From: Proteles cristata cristata
Taxonomy: Eukaryota > Chordata > Mammalia > Carnivora > Hyaenidae
Length of the DNA stretch: 64,000 nt
Assembly: GCA_017311185.1 (NCBI GenBank)
Contig: JAESUZ010001282.1
Coordinates: 248,001-312,000, forward strand
Direction: 5' to 3'
Shown here: piece after piece, positions 48,901 through 61,239 of the stretch
Layout of the letters: each line of letters opens with the position of its first letter
Numbering within the stretch: the stretch's first letter is position 1
Position numbers and translations under genes: made by a program
The notes under the pieces: generated by a model
Told to the model about the DNA's origin: nothing
The model's input: only the letters and a program-made list of their open reading frames with translations
The model's database searches: none

Positions 48901-50354
48901 AAAGCCCCACAAGGAAGAGTTTTACTGCTTTGACCTGCCTGGGAAGGGGAAAAAAAAAAAAAAGGTACACATACATACATGTGTGTATGTATTTAAATAG
49001 ACATGCATCCAAAAATAAAAAGAGTCAGAAAGGGGAAGGCAAAACTGGTTCCACCCATCCCCTTTGGTCTGAAACACAAACACCCTGGGGCCCTAAGAAG
49101 GAAGATTACAGGTTCAGATTTTGCTAGGGACTTTCCCTCTGCAGGGCCTACTGCCTAGCCTAAGTGCCTGCTGGGAGGAAGTGTAAGCCTCACACTCGAA
49201 GAAGATGACAATATGTATGGCCCCTGGTGCCTGTAGAGTGATTCTTCAAAGTAAAGAGGTCTTTGGGCTCCCCTCTGAGAGACTCAGGAGAGGCAGCAGA
49301 TGATTTGTCACTGAGCAGAAATCACTACGAGGCCAGCCCAGCCTGTTTTCTGTGGCCGAAGCGCTCAGAGCACCACCTCAATGAGCTTTCTCCTGTTCCT
49401 CTTCCTATTTGTAATTTTCCTCCATTTATCCATTGGAAGAGTCATTTTTTTTCAGCTTTCTAGAAACCAGCTAGTTCTTCCTCGACAAACAAATCCCTCC
49501 TTACAGAAGACTATACTTTTCTCAGAAACAAAACAATGTGGACGCTTCGTGAGGAGGGCTCATGCCTCTGAGTGTTTATGCCCTGATCTTAAATTCGGGT
49601 GTGCTTAAACTTTCTTTGCTTTATAAAGTCAGTCAGCTCTATTTTGAAACATTTACTTCTCTGTCAGTGAATATTTTATCATTGTCATGAGAGTCATGCC
49701 GACACAAGTACCCTCTTTTGGAAGCCTCTGGCCACCTTGTTCCCTGGTCCTCTAGCTAAATAGTACGCACTCGCACCACACTGCTGAAGACCGGTTCCAA
49801 ATAATCTGCTGGTTAACAATTTTGTGTCTTCCCAAACCAAAGAAGTCACAGGAGGTTAGAGAACCCAGGCTGAGAAGCAGAGGTCATTCAGATACTACCA
49901 AGCCAGGGTCTGCAGTCTGATGCAGAAATACTCTAGGAAGAACCCTAGGACACATGTGAAGTTCAGAGCTTTCCAGGAGGGTCACGTGAGCCATTTTTAT
50001 CTGGTTGTGTCTTCTTCAAGCAAAATTCACCCCAAGAAGATAAATCATACCTCAAAAGACAGCCATATTCAACTACTTATTATTTAATAAAATATTTTAC
50101 CCAAAGGAGAAATGTGATTGGTCATCATGCCACCAATTCCAGCATGGACACCATGGTCTTTGTCATGATGGTGGACCTAGATAAAATTCCATGTTGGAAA
50201 GCTCTTAATATCTAGACAGTCTAATGGAAAGGCTCAGAGTCAGGAATGGACAGGGCCAACAGCAGAGGGGGAAAAAAAATGGGACCTGGAAAACTCACAA
50301 AGTTAGGTAATTTTTTGGAAACCCAAGAGCTTCTAGAGAAGAAATCTGACCTAC
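45990..50354 (-). other. ETS1: ETS1 intron upstream of exon VII
   Basis: A 4.4-kb intron with donor GTAGGT at 50354 and acceptor CCCCCAG at 45990. No SINE or other named repeat was recognised in it, which is notable beside the repeat-rich neighbouring introns. Simple A-rich tracts occur at about 46660 and 48950. Confidence 0.9.
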
Positions 50355-50603
50355 CACGACTGGTCCTCCCCATGCACATGTTGTCTGGGGTTACGACTTC
50401 TTGTTTGATGGCAAAGTAGTCTGTCTGCAAGGTGTCTGTCTGCAGAGGGTCCCGGAGAATGACCGAGGGGTAGTCGTTCTCATACTTGAGGGAGAGGAGT
50501 TCCTCTGAGCTGATGGGATGGAGTGTCTGGTAGGACTCGGTGATGAAGCTAGGCTCTGAGAACTCCGAGGGAGGAACGCACTGAGCATGCTCGATACCAT
50601 AAC
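50355..50603 (-). CDS. ETS1: ETS1 exon: transactivation region with SUMO site
   Basis: 249 bases (symmetric phase 1-1) encode human p54 residues 161-244, between TTTCCAG and CGTG|GTAGGT. The segment is acidic and rich in Ser, Thr and Pro ([20 protein letters not shown], then [14 protein letters not shown]) and forms the central transactivation domain. The motif IKQE at Lys227 is a consensus sumoylation site. It is one of the exons removed in the human p27 isoform. As I recall the human protein has LQNDYF where this one has LQTDYF. Confidence 0.97.
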
Positions 50604-51530
50604 CTGGAAACAGAGAGCATGTGCTATTGGAGAGAGGGCCAATTTGCACCTCAGATAAGCAGGTCTTCACCATTTACAACAGCCCCACAAGCTGAAAACA
50701 AGCTTACTAACTTAGAGATTGAAAGGAACATATTTTAAGTCAAAAGGGCCTGGGCGTTTAACCTTGCTCTACTACTTGGCAAGATACTTCCCTTTTCTGG
50801 CTTAATTTACACATCTCTAAAATGGGGGTGATTGCAATCTTCCTCAGAGTGTTGTGATGAAGATCAAATGAGAGTATATGTGCAAAATGTGTACCAACAC
50901 TTGCTACCCTGTAGTTAATATCACTGTTGTTATTAGAATGAAAATCATAATAAAATGGTCAAAGGAAAACAAACCTGCTCAAGACACCTTTCCAAAGCAA
51001 GGCCATCAGGTAAGGACAGCCCTACACTAATTCTCTTCATGTGGCCACCTCTCCAGTATGGTTAGGTATCATCTATTAGAAGGGAGAAGGCTTTATTTTC
51101 TGGAGTAGAATCTGAAGCTACATGGCACATGCAGAGGAAATACTGTCGTATCTACTAGTAAAAGGGAAGAAAGAAGGGCCACAACCATATCCCTAACCCA
51201 ACCCTCTGATGGCCATGGTGCACAGGATCAAATAAGGTCAAAGTTCAGGGGTCAACTTGTAGCCTCTCTGCATGAGTTTCATGCTGAAGATCTCAGAGAG
51301 AGATCCTGGCATGTAAGAGTCTGCAGGTCAATAAGCATATCAACATGTAAATAGGATGAAGCCTTGTGCCTGGTGGTAATAACAAATAACAAAGAGGCTA
51401 CAGTAAAGAAAACATTATTTTCCATAGAATTACCACAAAGGAGCCTGAGACCATCCGGGACAGGAATCCTTTCTTAGGTCCCCATCATAGTAAGAAGAAA
51501 CCACAGGAGACGAGCGGAAGGTGAACTTAC
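50604..51530 (-). other. ETS1: ETS1 intron
   Basis: A 0.9-kb intron with donor GTAAGT at 51530 and acceptor TTTCCAG at 50604. It contains a MIR copy at 50740-50945; nothing else was recognised. Confidence 0.9.
50740..50945 (-). repeat. MIR SINE, complement
   Basis: CTCTACTACTTGGCAAGATA, TCTCTAAAATGGGGGTGATT and AGTGTTGTGATGAAGATCAA in MIR-complement order, near full length. Confidence 0.75.
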
Positions 51531-51608
51531 TAATGAAGTAATCCGAGGTATAGCGGGATTCTGGATAGGTAGGGTTGACTCCATTAACTTGATATGGTTT
51601 CACATCCT
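51531..51608 (-). CDS. ETS1: ETS1 short exon after the Pointed domain
   Basis: 78 bases (26 codons, symmetric phase 1-1) encode human p54 residues 135-161. It is bounded by GTTACAG and TTCATTA|GTAAGT, the best donor of the gene. The peptide [19 protein letters not shown], followed by YTSDYFIS, links the Pointed domain to the transactivation region. As I recall human has NPAYP where this has NPTYP. The exon can be lost without changing the frame. Confidence 0.96.
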
Positions 51609-54034
51609 CTGTAACAGACAGGGCAGGGAACCAAACAGAGAGGTCAACATGCAAGTAACATTTGGCCTAAAAGGACCGTGGACACAAGGACCGCAGTGAT
51701 CTCAGCCCCTCTTGTAAGAAATCTGCATGTTCATTAACTAAGCTGGTGTGTGAGTCTACCCTGACTGGAGCCTTGTCTCAAAATGAGATCACAAAAGTAT
51801 GGCTAAGTCTATTATTTCAGTAGCTGCAAAATGGGATTTAATATCTTGGAAAGAACGCCAGTGAGTAATCTCTAAGGGCTGGGAAGCCATTCCACCCTCA
51901 GTCTGATGGATGTGTGGACCACATTACCATTGGAGGCTTGGGACGTTACCAGAATTGGTCCCCAACACTCAAGCTGATCCGTTCCAAAACTTTACGGGAA
52001 TAGATTACTGTCTTTAGGTAGGTAGATTAAATGGCCTCCATTTCTTCTAACAGAGGTCTGGTTTTTGTGTTGTTTTTTCGATCACCCCCACATTTCAAGT
52101 ACAGGCCCAGAGGAGAACAGGACACTGGTAAGGTGATTCTTTGGTGGATGTGGCAGGGCTCGTGCAACGAGAGAAAACAGTTCTCACCAACTGCTGCTGA
52201 GGACCCGGTGCCAACTCCCCTTAGAAGGAGAAAGGAATGTAGGTGAAGGTAACTGAGCACAGACAAGCTCTCCACTGAATTAAGGTAAGCTTCAGGATCC
52301 TCTCATTACCCTGGAATCCAATGGTGTGACCTCAACCATTGTACAGAGTGGTCTGATTCTGTTTCACCGTAAGAATCAGACATAAAGAGGGAGGATTGGT
52401 TTGGGTTTTTCCTCAGATATCTGATAGCTTGCTGGGAGCAGAGACTGCTGGGAAAACAAGTTTATGCCTGCACAGAAAAACAGTTCCCAGTTGAGATAAA
52501 ATGATTAAACTTTGCTTTAGCAGGCTTATCAGATTGAAACATCCCTGTACCTTTGGCCTTCCACCCCACCCCAAGCAGCTATGCTCTGGGGCTGTGTTGC
52601 TGTAGTTTAATTTCAGAACAAAAGCTACAGCCTCCATGCAAACATCTTGCTCAGCTACTCAAGTACCTAAAGGGAGATGGTTCTTCCTGCCTCTCCAGGT
52701 AGAAAATGGGTGGGATGAGAGGATCTGTGTTCTCCAACATTTTCAATTATTTCCCCATTTGCCTCAATTCTATTCAATTACGACTCTGCGTGGAGAAAGT
52801 AAGCCAAAACCCGTCTCAGGGACCCAGATGTTCCCGCACGAATCCGTATTATTATACAAAGGATGGAGGGCAGGAAGTTCAATCAAAAAGACTTAGGTTT
52901 AAGGAAATGAGCGATCTAGAGGAAACCACCTAATCTGCCCTCATTTTACAGATGAGGACACCAACAGTACCCGAGCCGCTCTTCCCATCTCACGGGGCTG
53001 TTCTGAGAATCCAGAGAGAAAATGTATCTTAAAGCACCCTGGGAACATAGAGATGCTACGCAGTTATTACCAATGGCTGTGACGACAAACACTCCAGAAG
53101 ACCTGACGGCTCCATGGAGCTAACAAGAGGGAAACAGTGTATCCGTAGAATATATCTGGGTTACACGGTCTGGTAGAATCCACCTTTGTGTTTATACGCC
53201 AGTGGTTACATCAGATCTGTTTTGAGCCTGCCCTATCTCTTCCCTCTATAAACAGGTCACTCATGTCAACACGTAGGAGTGGGTGTTTGTGCAGCTACAG
53301 GGATGTGTCGGGGTTTCGGGAAGCCCACACCTGGCAGTCCTCAGGCGTCGTAGCCGCAGCGAGATTCACCTAGTTCTTGACTGTGTTTATTTATTTATTT
53401 TCCAGCAGAAGCTGAAGAGAAGGAGGAAAGATAACACCTCTGGGCCCAGAGGAATCTAATTTGGGGCTCTCCTGAGCATTGCGGAGTGGAAAATCTCCTC
53501 AAACAAAGGAAGGTATTATATGGAATAAAAATTCTAATCTGGAGCTCTGCTCGCCGCCCCCAGTGTCTGCACCATGGGCTGGAGCTGGTGACCACAGGGA
53601 AAGGGTGGGCCTGGGTCAGAGAGGCCAACGGGCTTCTAGGCTTACAGTCAGCTGGAGGGCACTGCTGACTGCTGGTAACTGCAATTTATTTTAAGAAGAA
53701 ATTCAGAAAAATAAGTGCAAAAACACCCAAGTTTGCCGCCTGCTGCTGTTTCTATACTCAGCCAGGACTGTGGTACATGAGTCACTTGGTCCAAAAAGGT
53801 TGGAAGAGGCTCGTAGGGGAGGCCATGTCATTACAAGGTTGCAACATGGTGTCCTGACATAACCCCGGGGTCTGTTCTGGATGACAAAGGTATGCCACAC
53901 CGCTGCAATCCCAACCCCGTTAGTGGGCAGAGAAGCCGGTCTTATTAATTAGCTCTGAACAACGAAGCTCTCTTGCGGATGTGGACAGGTATTGCACTGC
54001 CATGGATCAAGGGAATGTGTATTAAGATTGCCAG

Positions 54035-54070
54035 GAAAAAACAAACAAACAAACAAACAAAAACAAAACA
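54035..54070. repeat. (CAAA)n simple repeat
   Basis: About eight CAAA units with small interruptions. Confidence 0.85.
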
Positions 54071-54231
54071 GGAAAACAACTATCTGTCTTGGAGCTGGTG
54101 ACAGACACTGCTTGAAGAGAACATGAGTCGAAGATAAGGACTTGGATCAGAATTTTGCATAGTGAGAAGCTTCTAGAGTGTGATCTTGCAAACTATTACA
54201 ATCTGAACCCCTAATACGTATTAGAAAAAGA

Positions 54232-54345
54232 AACTAACATTTATTAAGCACCTGCTACATGCCAGCCTGACACATGGGCTGTGTCTCCACAGCCCATACA
54301 GACCTTGAGAGGGCCCTCACAGATCGTGGCAAGATATCCCTCCCT
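54232..54345 (+). repeat. MIR-like remnant
   Basis: AACATTTATTAAGCACCTGC, followed by TACATGCCAGCC, is the typical MIR start. The remainder is degraded. Confidence 0.5.
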
Positions 54346-54402
54346 TGGGTATGGTCCCCCACCTACTGCTGCAGCAACCTCACCCCGCCTCCACACCATT
54401 AC

Positions 54403-54603
54403 CTTTCTGCAGGATCTCAAGATGTTCCCACAGAATGTCGCCGACGAAGTCTGGGGCCAGCTCGAGAAAGCAGTCTTTCCCTAGCGCACAGAGAGCTGCT
54501 CCATTCATACAGAACTTCTGGAAGTCCACACCTTTCAGGCTGAACTCATTCACAGCCCACATCACCCAGTCCCGAACGTGGGTTTCTGTCCACTGCCGGG
54601 GGT
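54403..54603 (-). CDS. ETS1: ETS1 exon: Pointed (PNT/SAM) domain
   Basis: 201 bases (symmetric phase 1-1) encode human p54 residues 68-135, between CCTCAG and AAAG|GTAATG. The exon holds most of the Pointed domain: [19 protein letters not shown], the [19 protein letters not shown] helices, and [19 protein letters not shown]. In ETS1 this SAM-fold domain docks the kinase ERK2 and, together with phospho-Thr38, the coactivators CBP/p300. No differences from human were noticed. Loss of this exon would remove kinase docking without disturbing the frame. Confidence 0.98.
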
Positions 54604-55735
54604 CTGAGGAAAGAGAGCAGATGGAGATCCAGCAGGTAACATTTTACCGCTTGCCCAATCCTCAGGGAGGACATTAAAGGATCTGAGGATGTTCTCCGAT
54701 TCACAGAGACAGTAAGTCATTGTTGCTAATCCTAATGCCGAAGTTGCTAATAACAACAGGATCAGGTGCCTGTGTTCATTACACCAGATACCCTGCAAGG
54801 GTGGAAGAGCATCAGGGAACAGACAGTACGTACTCTTCCTGCGTGGCCTGTGGTTGAACACGCATCCATCAGCATGGCACTTAGAGGTGGCAGGCTGTGG
54901 TGCTCACCACACACCTGCCATCAAGGTCACCCCCTTCAAACTAGCAGATGACTTTATGAGATGCTGGAAAAGCCAGCGGTCAGAATTCACTTCGTGAATA
55001 TTCTGCTTTATGTTCCTATTAAGATGTTGGACATGGCTATCAGCTGAGGCTGTGGTAAAGTAGGATATATATGAGAAAAGGTCTGGAGGTACATTTACAG
55101 AATCTAAGATGTGGGTCTGACTGGGCTGGAAGCAATAGACAGTGTTACTCTTACTCAACAGAAAAGTATTCTTTCTGCTCTCAATTGTTCAGGAAATGTT
55201 GCTTGCTGAAGGCTTAAGTGTTCTCCAGTCATCTGTCCTTTCTGACAACTCCAGTCCCCTTACATTCCTAAATAAACCCTTTCAGATGAGAACACCCAAG
55301 TATAAACACATTTCACCAAAGTACATGGAAAAGAAAAGAGCCATCAGTCAAATTCCAAGGAATGTAGCTCACTGAGTTCATCCAATGATGGCCCAGAATG
55401 GCTCTAAGGCTGTGTTTTCCAAGCTTGTCTGTGCTCTGGAATTGCCTGACAGGCTTCAAAAACACTGATGCTACCAAGACTTGCATGTTAATGGGTCTGA
55501 GACATGGCGTGGGCCATGGATTCTTTGAGGACTCTGAATCTTGTGCACACATATTTGGGAACCACTGTCCTAATACCAAGATGGCAGTTGGCAAACCTGG
55601 GAGATGGGGAAGCATTTGCATGAAGATGCTGACCCAAGTATGGTTAGTAATCATGTCTATCTTCATGCTATAGGTGAGAAAATTGACCTCACCTAAAAGT
55701 CTGGTCCCGTCTCTTTTTCCATCAACAAAACATAC
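54604..55735 (-). other. ETS1: ETS1 intron
   Basis: A 1.1-kb intron with donor GTATGT at 55735 and acceptor CCTCAG at 54604. No repeat or other feature was recognised. Confidence 0.9.
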
Positions 55736-55855
55736 CTTTGGGAATTCCCAGTCGTTGCTGTTCTTTAGAGAAACCACTGAAAGTAGCTTTCAATGCTTGA
55801 GACATCATTTCTTTGCTGCTTGGAGTTAATAGGGGGACATCGGCACATTCCATAT
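55736..55855 (-). CDS. ETS1: ETS1 exon 2: Thr38 phospho-acceptor segment
   Basis: 120 bases (symmetric phase 1-1) encode human p54 residues 28-67. It starts after TCTTACAG with AT ATG, where the Asp28 codon is split with the missing first exon, and ends AAAG|GTATGT. It carries the MAP-kinase site Thr38 in PLLTPSSKE and the helix [19 protein letters not shown] that leads into the Pointed domain. As I recall human has Thr where this has Ser in FSKEQQ. The first coding exon (residues 1-28) was searched for between here and the window end and was not found, so the gene is cut by the window edge. Confidence 0.97.
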
Positions 55856-55897
55856 CTGTAAGAAAAAAAAGTAACATCTGAATAATAAAAACCACAC

Positions 55898-56020
55898 AGG
55901 CGGTGGATGTTAGCTAGACTCACCATGGTGATCATTAAGCAATATATGCAAATACCAAATCATTATATTGTACATCTGAAACTAATATATGCCAATTTTA
56001 TCTCAATTTTAAAAAAACGA
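55898..56020 (+). repeat. Old L1 3' end fragment
   Basis: GGTGGATGTTAGCTAGACTC, then TACATCTGAAACTAATATAT and ATTTTATCTCAATTTTAAAA: the ancient L1 3' end and its A-rich tail. It lies only about 40 bases upstream of the ETS1 exon 2 acceptor in gene orientation, so it occupies the usual branch-point neighbourhood border. Confidence 0.7.
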
Positions 56021-56936
56021 ATAGGTAGTTAACCACCCATAAAATATAATATGACATGAATAGTCTGGAGAAGGCAAGCTGAGAAATAACTATACTAACA
56101 TCCTCACCAGGGCAGGTAAAATTTGGGGGGCTTTCCCCTCAAAAAAAACCTGACTCTTGCCTAGAATGATCTGCATCCTTGACCAAAAAAAATGCTTATT
56201 CTTTCTGTATAGCTTTACTAATTCACTCAGAGTCCCTACTCACACTTCATATTCACTGAGAGTATTAATGTGACTACATACTTTCAGTTACCTATGAAGA
56301 GGAAATAACATTCATCCATTTGACAAAATTGAGCACTTGTGATATGTAAGGAATCAGAGAAAGAGAAACGATTCTTACCCTCCTAGAGCTGGATATCAGA
56401 TTCTGGCAGGGGATTTGGTCATTATAAAAACTACTTGCAGCATTAAACATTCGAATATGTCAATAAGGGCTTCAAAGGAGAAGCAGGAGATGAGATGTTA
56501 ACATAAAACAAAAATTCCTGCAAGCCCGGAGGAATCAGAAAGAGCCTCCCTTAGAAGAGAGATGCGTGACCCGAGATCTAAAACATGCATACTAGTTTAA
56601 AAAAGAAAAGCACTCTAGACCAGTAGTTCTCTAAAGGTGGTCCCCAGACCAGCTGCATCATCACCATGGGGCCCCACTCCACACCTCCGGAATCAGAACC
56701 TCTGAGGAATGGGGGTGGGGGAAGCCCAGAAATCTGTGCCTTTAACACACAATCCAGGTGATCCTGATGACCTTGGTCCTAGACAAGGGGAAGAGCAGAA
56801 AAAAGGTTGTGAGATGGGGAGAGGAGGGGAAATTTTGCCTGGTTTTGTATCAAAAAGATGAATGCAGTGGGAGCAGAGAAACCGAGGGACAGTAGTTTGA
56901 AAGGGGACAGACAAGTGTACAAGCTGTTAAGGGATC

Positions 56937-57155
56937 CTGATAGATGTGAAGTGGCTCCACACTGTAGTTCTGATTTGCATTTCCCTAATGATTAATGCTG
57001 TTTAGCGTCTTTCCATGTGTTTACTGGCCACTTTCGTATCTTCCTTGGAGAAAAGTCTTTTCAAAGATTGTGCTCATTTTTAATAGAGTTGCTGGGGTTT
57101 TTGCTATTGTTGTTGTTGTTGAGTTTTAGGAGTTCTCTACATATCCAAAAGAGTC
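56937..57155 (-). mobile_element. Old L1 fragment, inverted 5' part
   Basis: The plus strand reads as the complement of L1 ORF2 (TTCTGATTTGCATTTCCCTA at about 56968). It abuts an L1 segment in the opposite orientation at about 57156. A (TTG)n run lies at 57106-57121. Confidence 0.65.
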
Positions 57156-57632
57156 GAAAAGGGTCTTAAAGAGAGATTTGTATCTTAGGCTCACAGCAGT
57201 ATTATTCACAAATAGCCAAAATGTGGAGGCATCCCAAGGGGCCATCAAGAGATGGCGGAGATGAACGGATACACAAAATTTAGTGTATCCATACAATGTG
57301 ATATTAGTCAGCTGGATGAACCCACAAGTTATGCTAAGTGTGATAAGCCAATCACAGAAAGACAAATTATATGAGGTACTCAGAATAATCAAATTCATTG
57401 AGACAGGAAGTGGAAAGGTAGCTGCTAGAGCCTAGAGGGAGAAAGGGCTGGGGGAGTTTGTTTCATGGGGACAGAGTTTCAGTTTTATAACATGGAAAGA
57501 GTTCTGGAGGCAGATGGTGGCGATGGCTGTACAACATTACAAATGTCTATAACACACACCACTGATGTGCACACTAAAAAATGGTTAAGATGGTGAATCT
57601 TATGTTAGGTGTAGTTTCAATAAAAAAAGAAA
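57156..57632 (+). mobile_element. Old L1 3' fragment
   Basis: Plus-orientation L1 end: TTAGTCAGCTGGATGAACCC at about 57305, a GATAAGCCAATCACAGAAAG run, ATGGTTAAGATGGTGAATCT and an A-rich tail at 57620. Diverged L1M-type. Confidence 0.75.
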
Positions 57633-60600
57633 TGGAGAAAAAAAAGAAAGAGAGAGAAGATCATTTTAGCTGTTCTGTAAAGAATGGTTGAGGTGGTGAC
57701 TATGAATAGACGTGGGAAAATTTGGTAAAAGGTTATTGCATTAGTTGCAGTGAAAGATGATGTAGCTTTGAGTAGGTAGATGGTGATGCAGATAAAATAA
57801 GTGGACAAAGTTGAAGTGCATATGGAAGGTACTATCTATAAAACCTGATTTCTGTAGGTAGTGAGGAAGACTTAAGGTATCAAAATCTGTACATTTGCAA
57901 AAATGTCATCCTTTGCTAAATCCATCTGTATTTTTATCTCTATGTCCAATCCCTCTTGTACTTGGAGAAGAGGTTCAAAACAAAGATCCATAAATATGGC
58001 TCAAGTTAAAAATTCTCTGTATTCAACACAGGCACAAGTTCCTGTATAAAAGCTAACAAAGAAAGAAATGACCTGAGAATTCCTAACAACCATTCCGTGA
58101 TCTTTAGGCAGTGATTACACTTTACTGCAGTGATTTCCAGAAGCCCTCTTCCTCACCCTGAATCTGGACTGTATCATATGAAACTGACTTATTCAATGGC
58201 TGAGGTCCAGGCGCGGCTACTGTAGAAGTTCCTCCACTAGCCATCTCTAAACCCTGGCCGTTTAAAAAACTTCTCTGAACACACATAATGTGTTATTGGC
58301 TGAACAAAATGGAAATATGGAAGTGAAAAGATGACAATAGGTGACCTCTGCAAAAAGGAGCAAACATATTGCCTCCGAATGTCAAAATGAGTGGAAACTA
58401 CATTGTAAGAAAGGAGAGCCAGCACTTTCCCTCCAGTTTGCTTTGGGCGATGCTGTCAGGAAACAGCTTGGAGTCCAGCTTTGCCCTGAAAGGACAGAAG
58501 GTTCACTGCAGCTGCTCCCCAGGCCTTGCCACGGTGGGTGAATCTGAAGGACTAGGGAGTGGAGAGTCTGGGCCACCCTGGGCCATGCCCCCAAAAATCT
58601 AGTAATCTAGTGGAAAAATCAACATGCCTCCAGGAAGGTTGACAAAATGATGGAAAATCCCAGATTGTTAAGAGGGAAAAATGGGGGGAGGGGATCAAGT
58701 GTTGATTACATAACATCCAGCCCTTCAAACAATGGAGTAATCATCAAATGAGTCACCAAGAAAGACATCAATGCTGCCCCTTTGTCCCTACTCTCCACGC
58801 CCAAGAACAGCTAAGTGCCAGGTCCAGAAATGTCTCCACTTAGAGGAGAGGTCAGCTTTACCTCAGAGAAAGAGACTTTTTCTTTAACCCCAGAGCATTA
58901 GTTTTGAAAGGGATGACCCACTGGAGCATCCTCACCTTCCAGCACAGGACAGAACACACGAGTCCAACAATAAATGGTTAGTGAATTCAGTGTTGTCCAC
59001 ATGTGAATCAACTTTCCCTCCCTCCACTCCCGTCCAACACAAACTCGTGAGGTTGAACTGTGTGGGTTTTGTTTTGTGTGTTTGTTCCCTCCACTGATTT
59101 ACGATTCAATGAAAAGAACTTTACTGATGGCGGATATTGGCCAGGACAACACATGTGGAAAACACAGGCCAGGCCAAATGGACAAAGTGGTTCTGCTGCA
59201 AGCTGGAAGTGAAAGAGGAGACTGGCTAGGAGGCCCCAGGCATCTTCTGAACAGAAGATGCCAAGGTGATGTGAAGGCCAAGGATGACAGCAGAAAGCCT
59301 GAGAAAGAGGTTTCCTGGAGTCTGTTTCCTATAACTCCACACACTCTGGCAGTACAGGCTGCACAGGGCTGCTGGGCTGACAACTCTCCATGCAGGTTCC
59401 TGCTTCCTGTTAGGGAACCAGCCTTTCCAGGCTCTCGCTTGCACTCTCCAAGAGAAGCAGCTGGAATTACTTTCGCCTGTCCACCTCACTGCCATCTCCG
59501 AAAGCCTGGTCCACATGCTGGCAGCTGCAGCTGTACAGGACCCATCAGCCCTTCCCCTGGCCCAGGACACAAAGTGCCGGATCCTTTGAAAAAGTGCTCA
59601 CGGCTCAGCTGGCTGGCGAAGGCCAACCCCACCAACTTGGGACACCTGCATTTGCACTCGATGAGCTCAGGAGAAGGCGTGTCATTGCCTCTGGACCCAA
59701 AGGATTGAGACAGGAAAGTCAGACCTATTCTCCCAAAACGTGTGGAATGCTGACTTCAAAAAGTTCAAACCTCCTCTATAAGTGGGTGAACAATTAGCCA
59801 GCCTTGTCTTTATTAGCAGGATGGGTACCGTGTTTAAAAGATGATGAACAATCACATGCAAAAGGAGACATTGGTCTCAAATATTACACTCTTTTCATAT
59901 AAAATACGAATGCAAAATTTCCCCCTCTGTTGCTAACTTGTGGTTGCAGCAGTTCTGATAATTACACTGATCAATAATAATGAAATCATTACACAGGTGG
60001 AGAATCCAACCTGCTTTATCCCCAGCAGGCATCTGTTATTCCTGCCACATTTTGCCTCATTACCTATCATGATATTTTTGCATTAGGTACCTAATATTTC
60101 TAACTTTAGGAAAGGCACCTAGAAATTCTCTCCCCCCCCGAGAGAAACGAACTAACTGCATTTCATGGACAAGTATTAAAGTTGCCTTGTGTTTATTTGC
60201 AGTATCTTGAATTTAAATAACACGTTTGTCTCCAAATGCTGAGAACCTGACCTGAAGATATCTTACGTCAATACAACGAAGACTTCAAATACAATGTATT
60301 AGAAACTGAAAACATTATGAGGATATCAGGTTTCTAACCAAGTGATTATCCCTCAGGACCCTACATGTGGGTTAATATTTATAAGAACCACCCCAAGTTT
60401 TGGAGAATAGAGTTGTACAGAAGCTAGGGAATAAGGAATAGTCCCAAGCTCTGTCTTACCAAGATTGCATGGTATCGAGGCTGAAATGAGCAGGTAGCAC
60501 TACTTGAATCAGTAAGAGCATAACGAACCAGGGGCCTTCTGAATGCATGGAAACATCTGCTCATTTTTCACTGTGGCCTGACCCTGAACAAGAGCTTATA

Positions 60601-61129
60601 TACACCCCATGGATGGTATAGGTCAAATGTAGAACAAGGGTTTCGATTCATTCCTATGCAACTCAAAGTTAAGGGCTGTTCGATGTCCAAGAACCCATGC
60701 AAGATGTTTTCATGTGACTTTTCATACCATCCCTTTAAGTCGTTTGAAACCAAACGGCTCATAGCAACCACGTTGCATAGAATCTAAGCCTGAAGTGACG
60801 TGCGTTCTGGGAGAAGTCAGGACACGGCCTTATTGACCTGAGGTGTTTCTCCCCTCAGCGTTCTCAAACTACAGAAGAAAGTGGAGCATCGGGGATTGGA
60901 GGGATAGGTGATAAAAGACAAAGCCAAGCACTAGAAATGCCAGGTGCATTATTCCAGTCTGGCACAACCATCAGACTGGCCAAACCCCAGCAAGTTACCA
61001 TGATGACAGTTAGCTGTGTGTGGCAGGTGCTGTCCTGAGGAAGAGCAGCCTGAAAGAAACACCAAGAATGAATAACAGGCCTTACAGCTCAAAGCTGCTT
61101 TTTGGTCCACTAAGATCTTCCATGAACAC

Positions 61130-61239
61130 TATCTCACAATATCACACAGGAAATTTCCAAGGGTCCCGGGAAGGTATCATAGGATCCCCGTTTTATAAAT
61201 GAGGAGACAAAGCTCCAAGGCAGCAAGAGATAGCCATGA
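61130..61239 (+). repeat. MIR remnant, left part (split by SINE)
   Basis: AGGATCCCCGTTTTATAAAT, followed by GAGGAGACAAAGCTCCAAGG, is the MIR core. The 3' part seems to continue after the SINE at 61442 (CAGAGCCAGTCTTTGAACTC). Confidence 0.55.

Larger units (their letters stand above)
51609..54402 (-). other. ETS1: ETS1 intron
   Basis: A 2.8-kb intron with donor GTAATG at 54402 and acceptor GTTACAG at 51609. A CAAA-rich tract and a MIR-like remnant lie near its upstream end; the rest is unique sequence. Confidence 0.9.
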
